Source: DATFLS01 sp964413425 (GTDB lineage Bacteria > Fidelibacterota > JAANXI01). Taken from it: a stretch of DNA of 52,259 bases. Positions 36,661-45,860 of this stretch are shown one piece after another. The notes beneath the pieces are model-generated. The model did not search any database and was not told the DNA's origin. It was given only the letters and a program-made list of their open reading frames with translations. The number at the start of each line of letters is the position of its first letter. Position 1 is the first letter of the stretch. The position numbers and the translations under genes were made by a program. The stretch is from NCBI GenBank assembly GCA_964413425.1, contig CAYPST010000020.1, positions 1-52,259 on the forward strand, in the 5' to 3' direction.

Positions 36661-39600
36661 ATGGCGAAAATTGAGTTGATCCAGGGCCCGGCGGACAGTG
36701 GGAAAACCCGATGGACACTGGGGAGGTGCCTTGAACTGATAAAAGCTCGCTCTGCTGTCACGGTGCTCCTTCCCAGTCAGCCCCTCATTTCCGATTTCAA
36801 ACAGAGGCTCCTGCAGACAGGGGAGATAAAAGGAGCGCTGTTTACGGAATTCCACACCTTTTACTCATTTATTCGAAAATACAATCTCACCGCTGGAATC
36901 GCTTACCGAGAGTTGCGCGAACAACAGCTGCACATTATTCTGGAAAATTATCTGCGATCCTCGCAAAGTCAATATCCGGAGTTATGTGAGCACGGAGTTA
37001 CTCCCGGCTTTGTTGGGGCGTTACTGCGCTATTTTAAAGATCTGGAGGACGGAGCAGTGGATGATGTCACGGTCAACCGTCTGGCAAACGATGGTTCGCT
37101 GCAGCAGCATTCCCGCCGATTATCCCAGATTCATCAGCTCTACTATCGTTTCCTGAACCTGCTCCTAAAACAAGGATTTATTTCGCGAGAACACTTGATT
37201 CTCCAGGTGTGTAATGCTTTACACGAAGATGAAACGGGCGCACTCCTGGATCACGCGTTTCTGATAGACGGGTTCTATGACTTTACACCTCTGCAAAAGT
37301 TCATAATTGAGTTCATTGCAGATCGGGCCTCGTATACCGGGATTACTCTCCTTCATTATGGGAGCAAAACATTTACATACGTCACTAAAACTGAGCGCTG
37401 GTTGAAGCAACTGGTTCGGGAGAAGAATGGTGAAGTGAAGCAGTTCACTGTGGGAAGTACATCACTCCCCGAGATAGAGTATCTGTTCGAAAGAAAGGAG
37501 GCCGATCGTCAGCCAGAACGTTTCGAACGGATTGAAGCAGCCAGCCCCGCCATGGAGGTCCAGGAGATCACCCGGCGGGTGAAGCGGGATATACTGACAG
37601 GTGCTTTTACTCCTGATGACATAGCGGTACTCTATCGGACTCAAGAGAACTACTATTCCCAGTTTATCACCAATTTCCGGCGAGAGGGGATCCCGTTTGC
37701 CGGAAAATTTGAGATGCCGCTGGGCACTAATCCTGCGCTGAATGCATTACTCCAATGGTATGAGGTATTAGCGAGTAATTACTTGCGAGGAGAAATGCTG
37801 CGCTGGCTTCAGTCAAATTACATTGCACCGGCACCTGCAGCGACGCAGGAGCGCCTGACACGAATTCATCGAATAACCCTCCAGGCGCAAATTCTGGAGG
37901 GAAAAAGCAATTGGGAGGCACGATTACAGCGATATCTGAAACGAATAAATGAAAGTACCGGCTCCTTGGGAACAAGCCAATACAGAGAAGATCGGCAAAT
38001 TATACAACAGATGCTCCATTTATTGAACGTATTGCCGGAAGAGAAAACAGCGACCTGGATAGAACACATCCGCGATTTGAAGACGGTCATTGATGTCACC
38101 CACCTTGCAGAGCAAATATCCCCGTTCGGGAGCGAATCCGGTGACAGGGAAATCAATGAAGTTATCGCCCGAGATCTGCGAGCTTGCGGGAAACTGCTGG
38201 AAGTGCTGGATTCTCTGGAACGTCTGTCGGAAGCGTTCAAATTTCAGAATATTTCAACCGAACAGTTTGTCCGAACCTTGAGAGATGTTGTGCAAAATAC
38301 CGCTTATCAGGTGGAAGCGGGAAAAAGTTCCGGAGTCACACTCACCAATATTGAACGTGCCCGGGGGATGCACTGGAAAAAAGTGTATGTTGTGGGGCTG
38401 ATTGATGGCGTCTTTCCGGTCCAGTGGAGACCGCATCCTCTGGTGAAGTTGACAGATCGTGCGCTCATCAATGGGATGCTCCCCCGGGAAATGGAAATCG
38501 TAGAGCATCGGGCGGATCTGGCGGAGGAGCGATTACTGTTCTATATTGCGGTGACCCGGGCCACCGAGGCACTCCAGGTTTCAACGGTGAAGGGGCAGGA
38601 AGATGTGCTGCCTTCCCCATTTTATGAAGAACTGAGCCAGTTTTATAGTAAGGATACTCCGGGTACTGATGATCACTCGGACACCACTCATCTTATTACA
38701 CCTGATTATGTCCAGTTCGCACCCGAACAGACCTGGCTCCGGATTGATTTACTGCAGCACCTGGGGAAACTGGAGAAGTTTGAGGATGGTGAATTTGATC
38801 TATGCTCATCCCATTTCCGGCATCTCAGGAGGGTGCTGGCAAGTCGGGAGAGCAGGAAATTCAGCATCTTTGATGGCCAAATCAATTCACAAAACATCCA
38901 ACAGGACATCAGAGAAAAGCTTTTTCATTCCGAAGCACCGTTAAGCCCAAGCCAGCTGGAAGTATACTATACCAGCCCCTTTCAATATTTTGCAAAATAT
39001 CTTCTGCATCTCGCGGAAGTAGAAGAAGTTCCGGAGGAGCTGCCCCCTCAGGACCGGGGAAAAATGCTGCATAGTATCCTGGAACAATTTTACTCACAGC
39101 TTGCCGACAGATACGACGGCGTGATTGATGATCTGAACCGTTCTGAGGTCATGAATATGCTGGATGAGATCATCGATGCGGTTCTTGATTCCTACCAGCA
39201 GCGGGAGATCCCCATTCCTGAGCTGCTTTTTGACCGGGAAAAAGACCTGCTCAGGCAATATGTGCATAATGCGGTTGAGTTCTTCGCCGATACGTATCCC
39301 TGGTCGGATCCCGGAATGACTCCGGAGCGGTTTGAAGTAGAATTCGGGATGGCGACCGAGCGCAGCCTGCCGCCTCTCGAAGTCCGGAGGAATGGTGAAT
39401 CCTTATCCTTCCGCGGCGTGATCGACCGGCTGGATTTGAAGCGGGAGACCGGTGAATTCACCGTTGTGGATTATAAGACTTCCCGGGGCAAAGCACAGAA
39501 GGATTTTCAGAGTGGGAAAGCGTTGCAGTTGCAGGTATATGCTATCGCTGCGCAGCATCTGCTTCCGGAGTATGTTCGCCCCGTGCGGCTGTCCTACTAT

Positions 39601-39816
39601 TCTCTGCGAAAGAATAAGGAAGATGGCAGGATGATGCCGGATCCCGCTGAGAAAGTGCTGTTACGGAGGGAGACGGAACGCCTCATATGGCAGGCAGTGG
39701 ATCGGATGGTGAGCGGAGAGTTCCATCCCGTGGAAGGAGAATGTGAACCGTATTGTCCGGTCAAATCGATCTGTCGCTGTGGCGAGAATCGCATCAGAAT
39801 GAAGCGAGCCACCTGA
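36661..39816 (+). CDS. addB: AddB-like exonuclease/helicase subunit
   Basis: Protein of 1051 residues resembling AddB, one half of the AddAB double-strand-break repair nuclease-helicase. A Walker A motif G-P-A-D-S-G-K-T lies at residues 9-16, and helicase-like segments follow (E-R-L-L-F-Y-I-A-V-T-R-A near 625). The C-terminal PD-(D/E)XK nuclease shows Asp922, then V-D-Y-K-T with Asp937 and Lys939, then Q-L-Q-V-Y. Cysteines at 1028, 1032, 1038 and 1040 recall the AddB iron-sulfur staple. However, the position of the distant first cysteine (S-P-F at 772-774, usually C-P-F) is serine and the spacing is altered, so the cluster may be lost. The addA gene lies beyond an opposite-strand gene. Confidence 0.85.
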   Translation: MAKIELIQGPADSGKTRWTLGRCLELIKARSAVTVLLPSQPLISDFKQRLLQTGEIKGALFTEFHTFYSFIRKYNLTAGIAYRELREQQLHIILENYLRSSQSQYPELCEHGVTPGFVGALLRYFKDLEDGAVDDVTVNRLANDGSLQQHSRRLSQIHQLYYRFLNLLLKQGFISREHLILQVCNALHEDETGALLDHAFLIDGFYDFTPLQKFIIEFIADRASYTGITLLHYGSKTFTYVTKTERWLKQLVREKNGEVKQFTVGSTSLPEIEYLFERKEADRQPERFERIEAASPAMEVQEITRRVKRDILTGAFTPDDIAVLYRTQENYYSQFITNFRREGIPFAGKFEMPLGTNPALNALLQWYEVLASNYLRGEMLRWLQSNYIAPAPAATQERLTRIHRITLQAQILEGKSNWEARLQRYLKRINESTGSLGTSQYREDRQIIQQMLHLLNVLPEEKTATWIEHIRDLKTVIDVTHLAEQISPFGSESGDREINEVIARDLRACGKLLEVLDSLERLSEAFKFQNISTEQFVRTLRDVVQNTAYQVEAGKSSGVTLTNIERARGMHWKKVYVVGLIDGVFPVQWRPHPLVKLTDRALINGMLPREMEIVEHRADLAEERLLFYIAVTRATEALQVSTVKGQEDVLPSPFYEELSQFYSKDTPGTDDHSDTTHLITPDYVQFAPEQTWLRIDLLQHLGKLEKFEDGEFDLCSSHFRHLRRVLASRESRKFSIFDGQINSQNIQQDIREKLFHSEAPLSPSQLEVYYTSPFQYFAKYLLHLAEVEEVPEELPPQDRGKMLHSILEQFYSQLADRYDGVIDDLNRSEVMNMLDEIIDAVLDSYQQREIPIPELLFDREKDLLRQYVHNAVEFFADTYPWSDPGMTPERFEVEFGMATERSLPPLEVRRNGESLSFRGVIDRLDLKRETGEFTVVDYKTSRGKAQKDFQSGKALQLQVYAIAAQHLLPEYVRPVRLSYYSLRKNKEDGRMMPDPAEKVLLRRETERLIWQAVDRMVSGEFHPVEGECEPYCPVKSICRCGENRIRMKRAT

Positions 39817-39892
39817 GCGATGGTTCTATGACAGGGCAGGGCACTGTGCACTGTCTTCCGGGCCGACAGATTGATACAGCCGTTCCATAGCG

Positions 39893-41425
39893 CTAAGCCA
39901 GCAGCAGCACGAGCAGCCCACCTGTTGCGGTACAGATGAGATTCACCGCATCATTGTTTATCCGGCGATATCCGCGAATCAGCTGGGTTTCCGATCCTGA
40001 ACAGTGCACCTTTTTTTCCGTGGTTTTATGGCAGACGGGGCATGTATATTGGCCCTGAACGGTGGCCCCCAGAAGACTGTCCACCATGGCTCCGGCTAAT
40101 CCGGACAAGACAATAACGAGAAGAATGCGGCTCTGGAAAAGGGGTTGGATCAGCCCGGTTGGAATAATCCAGCCGGAAAATGAGAGCATCCCCGATCCGA
40201 GCAGGGCACCGGTGGTGCCGATTGGTGTTATTCCTCCGGAGGTGCCCGCTTCGACCGGCCGAAAGGTAACGATGCTCCGGGGTTGTTGTCGGGCAAAGAT
40301 GCCCAATTCGGTCGCCCAGGTATCGGCAGTGGCGGCCGCCAGGGATCCCAGAAAACCGTAATACAGCACATCCTGGTGTGAAAAATGCCACAGAAGCGCC
40401 ATGATCCCGGCAACTCCGCCGTTGGCCAGCACCTGCATCATATCGCGGTTGCCGGTTTTTTCATAGACAGTTTCCAAAGGGTTTTTCTGTTGTTTGCCGA
40501 GGTGGGTTAACGCACTGGAGAGCACAAAAAAGGTAGCCAGCGGCACCATAAATTGCAGTCCTCCGATTCCAAAAATGAATGTGCCCAGCAGGAAAGCAGC
40601 TGCCGTACCGCTGAGGGTGAGTACATGTGCCTGATAGGCAATATAAGCAAAGAGAAAAGCGACGATGAGCCATACAAAAAACATCACCGGGGACACTCCT
40701 GTACCGTGCAGGATGATGTCCATGGTGAAGGCGGCACACAACGGGAGAGACAGATTGTCCGAGCCAGCCCGGGAGATCGCTTCGGCAACCATACTGACGA
40801 TTGCCACAGCCGCCCCGGTCAACAGAATGAGATGAGCAGGCGGAGGAATAACAGCCGGAAGCCGACCGAAGCCATAGAGACCCGTAGTGGTAATTGCGAA
40901 ACTTATCATGCCAAGGGTTGCGCTACCCTGCAGAGATTTGGTGTCGTTCCAGAGGATAAATCGTGTCGGATGGGACATTGTTTCGCCCACCTGCGCAGCA
41001 AGCGGATCGCCAATGGCCAGAATCATGAAACTGAGCAGCAGGATTACCGGATCCCGCTCCCAGAAGATCAAAACCAGAATGAGGAAAGAGAGCGGATAGA
41101 ATACCGTCCCCAGCGTTACACGGGTGGTGCCGTGCATCCCCTGAAAAGCATTGGTTGAGATAGCGATTGCATTGAGAATAATAAAAATAGCAGCCAGAGC
41201 AACAGCCGGATGCGGTGATTCAAACAGAAATCGGGCCCAGAAGATCAGGACCCCTACCAGAATATGCACGATTTTTCGCGACGCTTCCGCAGACCACCGA
41301 TAGCGTTTTTGTGCAAGCTCGGCAATCCCGATTACGATCAGAATACCAGCGAGAAAAACGGCAAAGGAAATCCATTCACTGGAAAAAGGCAGGTAGACTG
41401 GAAATTGTGTAGAATCTACTTCCAT
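39893..41425 (-). CDS. Fused phytol/dolichol-kinase-like (VTE5-type) and DUF92 (VTE6-type) membrane protein
   Basis: Polytopic membrane protein of 510 residues made of two domains. The first half (about 1-255) is a CTP-dependent lipid-alcohol kinase-like domain with R-K-I-V-H, A-I-G-D-P-L-A and S-D-N-L-S-L-P motifs, as in phytol and dolichol kinases. The second half (about 265-510) is DUF92/TMEM19, with A-D-T-W-A-T-E-L-G and G-T-S-G-G-I-T-P-x-G-T signatures. A C-P-V-C...C cysteine cluster lies between its last helices. In plants the two activities, VTE5 and VTE6, phosphorylate phytol in succession, so the fusion could convert an isoprenoid alcohol to its diphosphate; the actual substrate is unknown. 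It lies convergent with addB and divergent from addA. No ribosome site precedes ATG 41425. Confidence 0.82.
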   Translation of the reverse strand: MEVDSTQFPVYLPFSSEWISFAVFLAGILIVIGIAELAQKRYRWSAEASRKIVHILVGVLIFWARFLFESPHPAVALAAIFIILNAIAISTNAFQGMHGTTRVTLGTVFYPLSFLILVLIFWERDPVILLLSFMILAIGDPLAAQVGETMSHPTRFILWNDTKSLQGSATLGMISFAITTTGLYGFGRLPAVIPPPAHLILLTGAAVAIVSMVAEAISRAGSDNLSLPLCAAFTMDIILHGTGVSPVMFFVWLIVAFLFAYIAYQAHVLTLSGTAAAFLLGTFIFGIGGLQFMVPLATFFVLSSALTHLGKQQKNPLETVYEKTGNRDMMQVLANGGVAGIMALLWHFSHQDVLYYGFLGSLAAATADTWATELGIFARQQPRSIVTFRPVEAGTSGGITPIGTTGALLGSGMLSFSGWIIPTGLIQPLFQSRILLVIVLSGLAGAMVDSLLGATVQGQYTCPVCHKTTEKKVHCSGSETQLIRGYRRINNDAVNLICTATGGLLVLLLA

Positions 41426-41433
41426 AATCGATT

Positions 41434-41462
41434 ATTTTAGTATTCGATATGCCTGAAATCAA
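41434..41462 (-). promoter_or_regulatory. Predicted promoter of the VTE5-DUF92 fusion gene
   Basis: On the minus strand TTGATT (41462-41457) and TAAAAT (41439-41434) are 17 bp apart. Transcription would begin near 41427, almost at the start codon at 41425, implying a leaderless or nearly leaderless message, consistent with the missing ribosome site. Confidence 0.4.
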
Positions 41463-41524
41463 CGAGAATTCAAGTATGCGCCAGCCAATCCCGGGTCGGA
41501 TACAATGAGATTAAATAAAGCCTG

Positions 41525-44500
41525 ATGACAGATAAACAGCCCACACCCAAGCAACGTGAGGCCATTGGGAAGGTGGATCAGGATCTGCCGGTCACAGCAG
41601 GTGCCGGTTCCGGGAAAACCTTCGTCCTGACCCATCGCTACTTCCAAATACTGGCGGAAAGAAAAGCCACACTCTCTGAGATTCTGACTATCACCTTCAC
41701 TGAAAAAGCGGCGAACCAGATGAAACAAAAGATCCGGGATCTCATCCGACAATCGGCTCAAGAGGTAACTTGCAGCGATTTTCCCCCACTGGCCAAACCG
41801 TCGCTACAGTCTCCCCCTTCCCAATATTGGCAGACACTCCTGGATGATTTCGACCAGGCGTATATCAGTACGATTCACGGATTTTGTGCCCGGGTACTCC
41901 GGGAGAACGCAATCAGAGTCGGACTGGATCCGGATTTTTCCGTAATGGACGAGCACATCACTTCGCTCCGCCAGCCCGAAATTATCCGGCGGACGGTGTT
42001 TCAGCTCATCAATGCCCGGGATGTCTCGATTGCGCATCTCCTGCAGTATTTTTCGATATATCAGGTTACAGAGCGACTATCCGATCTGCTCAGGAAGCGG
42101 GTACAATACACCGGATTATACGAATTTTATTTCAACGATGACAATACGCCGAAATCCGTTGACGCATTGTTCGATCATGTAGAGCATTGTTTTAAAGAGA
42201 AGGTTTCTCCGGTTCTCGAGAGTTTTGCTTGCCATCCCTTATGGTTTGACATAAAAAAGGGAATTACGAACCTCATCCCCTCCTCGGAATCAGATCGATT
42301 TTACTCCCATTGGCTGAACTTACGAGAGAAAATCGAATCATTGACCTCTGCTCGGGGAGTCATCGATGAAGCGAATATCTGGATTTCTCTCCAGGATGAT
42401 CTGAAAAGCAAAGGGAGCAAATCGAACTGGGATGGTGCGGATTTCTCCGACCTGAAAAAGAAGATGGTCGACTTCCGGACTGAAATTCTGGAACCGGCGT
42501 TGAAACAATTCCCCGTCTTCGATGCAGAGATAGAACGCGAAGCCCTCCGACTGGCCCAGTCAGCGGTGAAAGTATATCACCATACTCTGGAGAATTATCA
42601 CACCTGGAAACGGCAGCATAAGTACCTGGATTACGACGATCTGCTGGTCAAAGCAGTGGAAATGCTGGAAACGTCTCCTGACATTTTGCGGTCATACGGG
42701 GATCAGTTCCGGCATATCCTGGTGGATGAATTTCAGGATACCAGCTCCATTCAATATCGGCTCGTTCAATTACTCAAGACGGGCGGTGATCGCCGCACCC
42801 GGGTATTTCTGGTTGGCGATCCTAAACAGTCGATCTACCGGTTTCGGGGTACCCAGGTCAGTCTGTTTCAGGAAGCGAAAGAGACGCTCAAGGCTCCGGA
42901 GACGGTTCTTGGCCGAAGTTTTCGGAGCCAGCCCGCCATACTGGATTGGATTGATGCCTGTTTTACACTGGTAATGGGAACTGAGGAAGAGCACCCCGAC
43001 CTGTCGGGGCTGGCTTCGTATGAGCAGCACTATCTGCCCCTGGAGGCGACCCGTTCCAATGTGCACACCCCGTCCTCCAATACCACAGTGCACCTTATTG
43101 AAGTCGACAAGAATGCAGAAGACGCGACAATAGAAAACAAGCTGATGATCGAGGCCGCCCACCTTGCGAACTGGCTGCAAAAAGAATTACCGGACATTTC
43201 CGTCGAAGAGGGGGGAAAAGTCCGGCAGGCCACCTTCGGTGATGTGGCTCTGTTATTTCGCCGTACAAATTATATCAAACAATATGAATACGCATTACAG
43301 CTGGCAGGTGTGCCATATTATACCGTCTCCGGAAGCGGATTCTTCAGTAAACAGGAGATCCAGGATATTATGAACATCCTGCAAGCCCTTACCTCTCTGG
43401 AGGATGAAATCGCCGTTGTGGGTGTATTGCGCTCCGGCTTGTTTGGCATGTCCGATGAAGGATTATATTGGCTTGCTCAGGCTGTTGAGAATTGGTACGA
43501 CGTTCTGTATAAGCCTGAACTCACCTTTCCGGACTCTCTTTCCGCGTCAGACGCAGAAGTTCTCCGACAGTGTCGGAACCAGATGCAGCGATGGCGGAAA
43601 CTCAAAGACCGGTATGCCCCGGCCCGGCTCATTGATGCCATCTGCACCGAAACGGGATATTTCGGTGTGTTGGGCTCTCACTCGAATGGGGCTCAGCAGA
43701 TTCGTAATGTCGAACAATTCATCAGTCTGGCCCATGACTTCGGACAATCAACACACACATCGCCGGGAGCCTTCGTTACGTACGCGAAGTCACTACAGGA
43801 ACATGCGGATACGGAAGAAGCCCCCCTGTTTTTCGGTGACCAAGATGCAGTCCGCCTGATGACCGTGCACAAGGCCAAGGGGCTGGAATTTCCCATCGTC
43901 CTGATTCCGAATATTGATTATACAGGACACAACACCCTGCAGAAAGATTTCTACCCGGAATATGGCTGGGCAATACACTGGACTGATCCGAGGAAGCCGG
44001 CCCAACAGCAGAAGATCAAGCCTTTCATCTACCAGTTAATCCGCGACCTGGAATCCAGGAAGGATCTGGCGGAATCCAGGCGCCTCTTTTATGTCGCGAG
44101 TACGCGAGCCCGTGATTATCTGATGCTGTCAGGCGTTTTCACCGGTCCGGAGGGTCTCCGGAATATTCTGGAGAAAGTAGACTATGAGAAAGATAACTGG
44201 TTGCACTGGACGGTTGGTGTGCTCAGGGAGAAGGGTTGGGAACCGGGCCGGCACGGGGTGAGAATAGGGTCGAATAATATACAGGTTTCCCATTTTTCCT
44301 ATCTGAATATCCCGCATCTGCCCGCCGCATCCGATCTCATCAAGAGGGGAGCACAGGATGGGGAGCCCGCGGGCAGAACTGAAAGTTCATTGGCTCAATA
44401 CCTGTCTATGGAAGAAATAAAGCGCCGTTGGAAAATTCCCGACCAAGCTCCTGACCTCGATGAAATAACTCCGTCCATGCTGCCCGTGTTTCGCCGGGAT

Positions 44501-45148
44501 CCGGACGAGTTCTTCAATACGTATATACTCAATTTACCCGGATTACGGATCCCCGGGGATGGGCAGCCCGCCCGGGGAGGCGCAGCCTTCGGTTCATTGA
44601 TCCATAATATCTTGGAAAAGTATGTCTCCGTATCGCAGGATGAACCAACCGAAATTATTGATTCGCAGATAGCTGATAGCGAATTTCGGGACTCCCCGAA
44701 TATAAAAGATGACATCCTCTCAAAATTGCAGGTGTTTCAGAACACTGCTTTGCATCAACAGATCTCGAAGTACCCCTGTTATACGGAAGTGGAATTTCTG
44801 TCGATAATTGAAGGTGTCGAACTCTCAGGACAGATTGACCTCCTCATCGACAGGGGATCCGACGGGCTGGTGCTGGTCGATTATAAAACAGATACTGTTG
44901 AGGATGGAAACTTCAAGGCCAGGGTGCGGGAATACACTCCCCAGCTGGAAGCGTATGCCTATGGTATCCGCCAGAGTACCGGGGACTTACCGGCGGAAGT
45001 AATACTGTATTTCTGGCAGTATGGCGCTGAAGTGCCGGTTCAAATCGGACCGGACCAAATCAATCATCTCATCCGAACCATTGGGGAAATAAGAACATTC
45101 ATCCGGGAGAAATACGCTTCCATGGAGAAGGTTACCGCCTTTAAATGA
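41525..45148 (+). CDS. addA: AddA-like UvrD-family helicase/nuclease
   Basis: Superfamily 1 helicase-nuclease of 1207 residues, the AddA partner. Walker A is G-A-G-S-G-K-T (26-32), T-F-T-E-K-A-A is motif Ia, D-E-F-Q-D (401-405) is motif II, and L-V-G-D-P-K-Q-S-I-Y-R-F-R-G is motif III. T-V-H-K-A-K-G-L-E-F and R-L-F-Y-V-A-S-T-R-A mark motifs V and VI. The C-terminal nuclease domain has V-D-Y-K-T at 1118-1122 with an upstream Q-I-D aspartate and Q-L-E-A-Y-A, so it should be active. The start has only a poor ribosome site. Together with addB it would resect DNA ends for RecA. Confidence 0.92.
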   Translation: MTDKQPTPKQREAIGKVDQDLPVTAGAGSGKTFVLTHRYFQILAERKATLSEILTITFTEKAANQMKQKIRDLIRQSAQEVTCSDFPPLAKPSLQSPPSQYWQTLLDDFDQAYISTIHGFCARVLRENAIRVGLDPDFSVMDEHITSLRQPEIIRRTVFQLINARDVSIAHLLQYFSIYQVTERLSDLLRKRVQYTGLYEFYFNDDNTPKSVDALFDHVEHCFKEKVSPVLESFACHPLWFDIKKGITNLIPSSESDRFYSHWLNLREKIESLTSARGVIDEANIWISLQDDLKSKGSKSNWDGADFSDLKKKMVDFRTEILEPALKQFPVFDAEIEREALRLAQSAVKVYHHTLENYHTWKRQHKYLDYDDLLVKAVEMLETSPDILRSYGDQFRHILVDEFQDTSSIQYRLVQLLKTGGDRRTRVFLVGDPKQSIYRFRGTQVSLFQEAKETLKAPETVLGRSFRSQPAILDWIDACFTLVMGTEEEHPDLSGLASYEQHYLPLEATRSNVHTPSSNTTVHLIEVDKNAEDATIENKLMIEAAHLANWLQKELPDISVEEGGKVRQATFGDVALLFRRTNYIKQYEYALQLAGVPYYTVSGSGFFSKQEIQDIMNILQALTSLEDEIAVVGVLRSGLFGMSDEGLYWLAQAVENWYDVLYKPELTFPDSLSASDAEVLRQCRNQMQRWRKLKDRYAPARLIDAICTETGYFGVLGSHSNGAQQIRNVEQFISLAHDFGQSTHTSPGAFVTYAKSLQEHADTEEAPLFFGDQDAVRLMTVHKAKGLEFPIVLIPNIDYTGHNTLQKDFYPEYGWAIHWTDPRKPAQQQKIKPFIYQLIRDLESRKDLAESRRLFYVASTRARDYLMLSGVFTGPEGLRNILEKVDYEKDNWLHWTVGVLREKGWEPGRHGVRIGSNNIQVSHFSYLNIPHLPAASDLIKRGAQDGEPAGRTESSLAQYLSMEEIKRRWKIPDQAPDLDEITPSMLPVFRRDPDEFFNTYILNLPGLRIPGDGQPARGGAAFGSLIHNILEKYVSVSQDEPTEIIDSQIADSEFRDSPNIKDDILSKLQVFQNTALHQQISKYPCYTEVEFLSIIEGVELSGQIDLLIDRGSDGLVLVDYKTDTVEDGNFKARVREYTPQLEAYAYGIRQSTGDLPAEVILYFWQYGAEVPVQIGPDQINHLIRTIGEIRTFIREKYASMEKVTAFK

Positions 45149-45283
45149 AGCATCTGTCCACTTTGCTTCTCTATTGCCGGGAATATAATAACGGGTCCTG
45201 TGATTACATAATTGTCAAATCATTTGTCCGTGGATGAAGCCCAATCCCAGGAAGTATTCGTCGGGTATCTTCGCAGATTTAAC

Positions 45284-45308
45284 CTTTTGACACTTCAGGT
45301 GTCAAAAG
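45284..45308 (+). promoter_or_regulatory. Perfect palindrome upstream of the sigma-factor gene
   Basis: CTTTTGACAC (45284-45293) is the exact complement of GTGTCAAAAG (45299-45308) around a five-base centre. It ends 15 bp before the start codon, next to the ribosome site. It may be an operator, a translational hairpin, or overlap an ECF-type promoter (AAC at 45281, GTC at 45301, 17 bp between). It lacks a T-run in the right place for a terminator. Confidence 0.55.
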
Positions 45309-45323
45309 TATGAGATAAAGAGA

Positions 45324-45860
45324 ATGGATGCCGAAACGCTACACAAATTTCAGGCGGGGGATCATGTCACATTCAACCGGATTATGCGTGAATATCAGAA
45401 ACCGATTTACTACTTCATTCTTCGTATGACAGGAAATGTAAACGATGCGGAAGACTTAACCCAGGAAACCTTCGTGAAAACGTATCTGGAGCGATCGAAA
45501 TTTCGGGGAGACTCGTCCATTAACACATGGATTTACCGGATTGCGGCTAACCTGACCAAGAATCATCTTCGCTGGAAATCAATTCGTAATTATCTTCCGC
45601 TGGATACTATTGCCCGGGTGTTGACAGCAACCTCCGAAAATTCCCAATATGAGGAGATTGCCTTGCGTGAGAAAGATTTACTCAACCATCTGCAAGCACT
45701 CTCCCCACAGCAACGCAGTATATTTCTTCTGAAATATTTCCATGGATTGTCGCACAAGGAGGTGGCGAGAATATTAGATATCTCCGTCTCCTCGTCGAAA
45801 ACGAATTTCCATTATGCAGTCAAATCATTAAAGGAAATGGTTCGTGAGACCAATGCGTAA
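45324..45860 (+). CDS. ECF-family RNA polymerase sigma factor
   Basis: Extracytoplasmic-function sigma factor of 178 residues. Region 2 (about 20-90) contains D-A-E-D-L-T-Q-E-T-F and W-I-Y-R-I-A-A-N; region 4 (about 120-172) has the helix-turn-helix L-S-P-Q-Q-R...L-S-H-K-E-V-A-R-I-L. Its 3' end overlaps the start of an anti-sigma gene, and two Spy-like periplasmic proteins follow, so it probably responds to envelope stress such as misfolded proteins or metals. The palindrome just upstream could mediate autoregulation. No other target promoters were identified in this window. Confidence 0.93.
   Translation: MDAETLHKFQAGDHVTFNRIMREYQKPIYYFILRMTGNVNDAEDLTQETFVKTYLERSKFRGDSSINTWIYRIAANLTKNHLRWKSIRNYLPLDTIARVLTATSENSQYEEIALREKDLLNHLQALSPQQRSIFLLKYFHGLSHKEVARILDISVSSSKTNFHYAVKSLKEMVRETNA

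Noticed and set aside
40553..41158. Plus-strand open frame opposite the VTE5-DUF92 gene
   Set aside because: Antisense to clear membrane helices and family motifs; composition is low in hydrophobic residues and has no recognisable domain.
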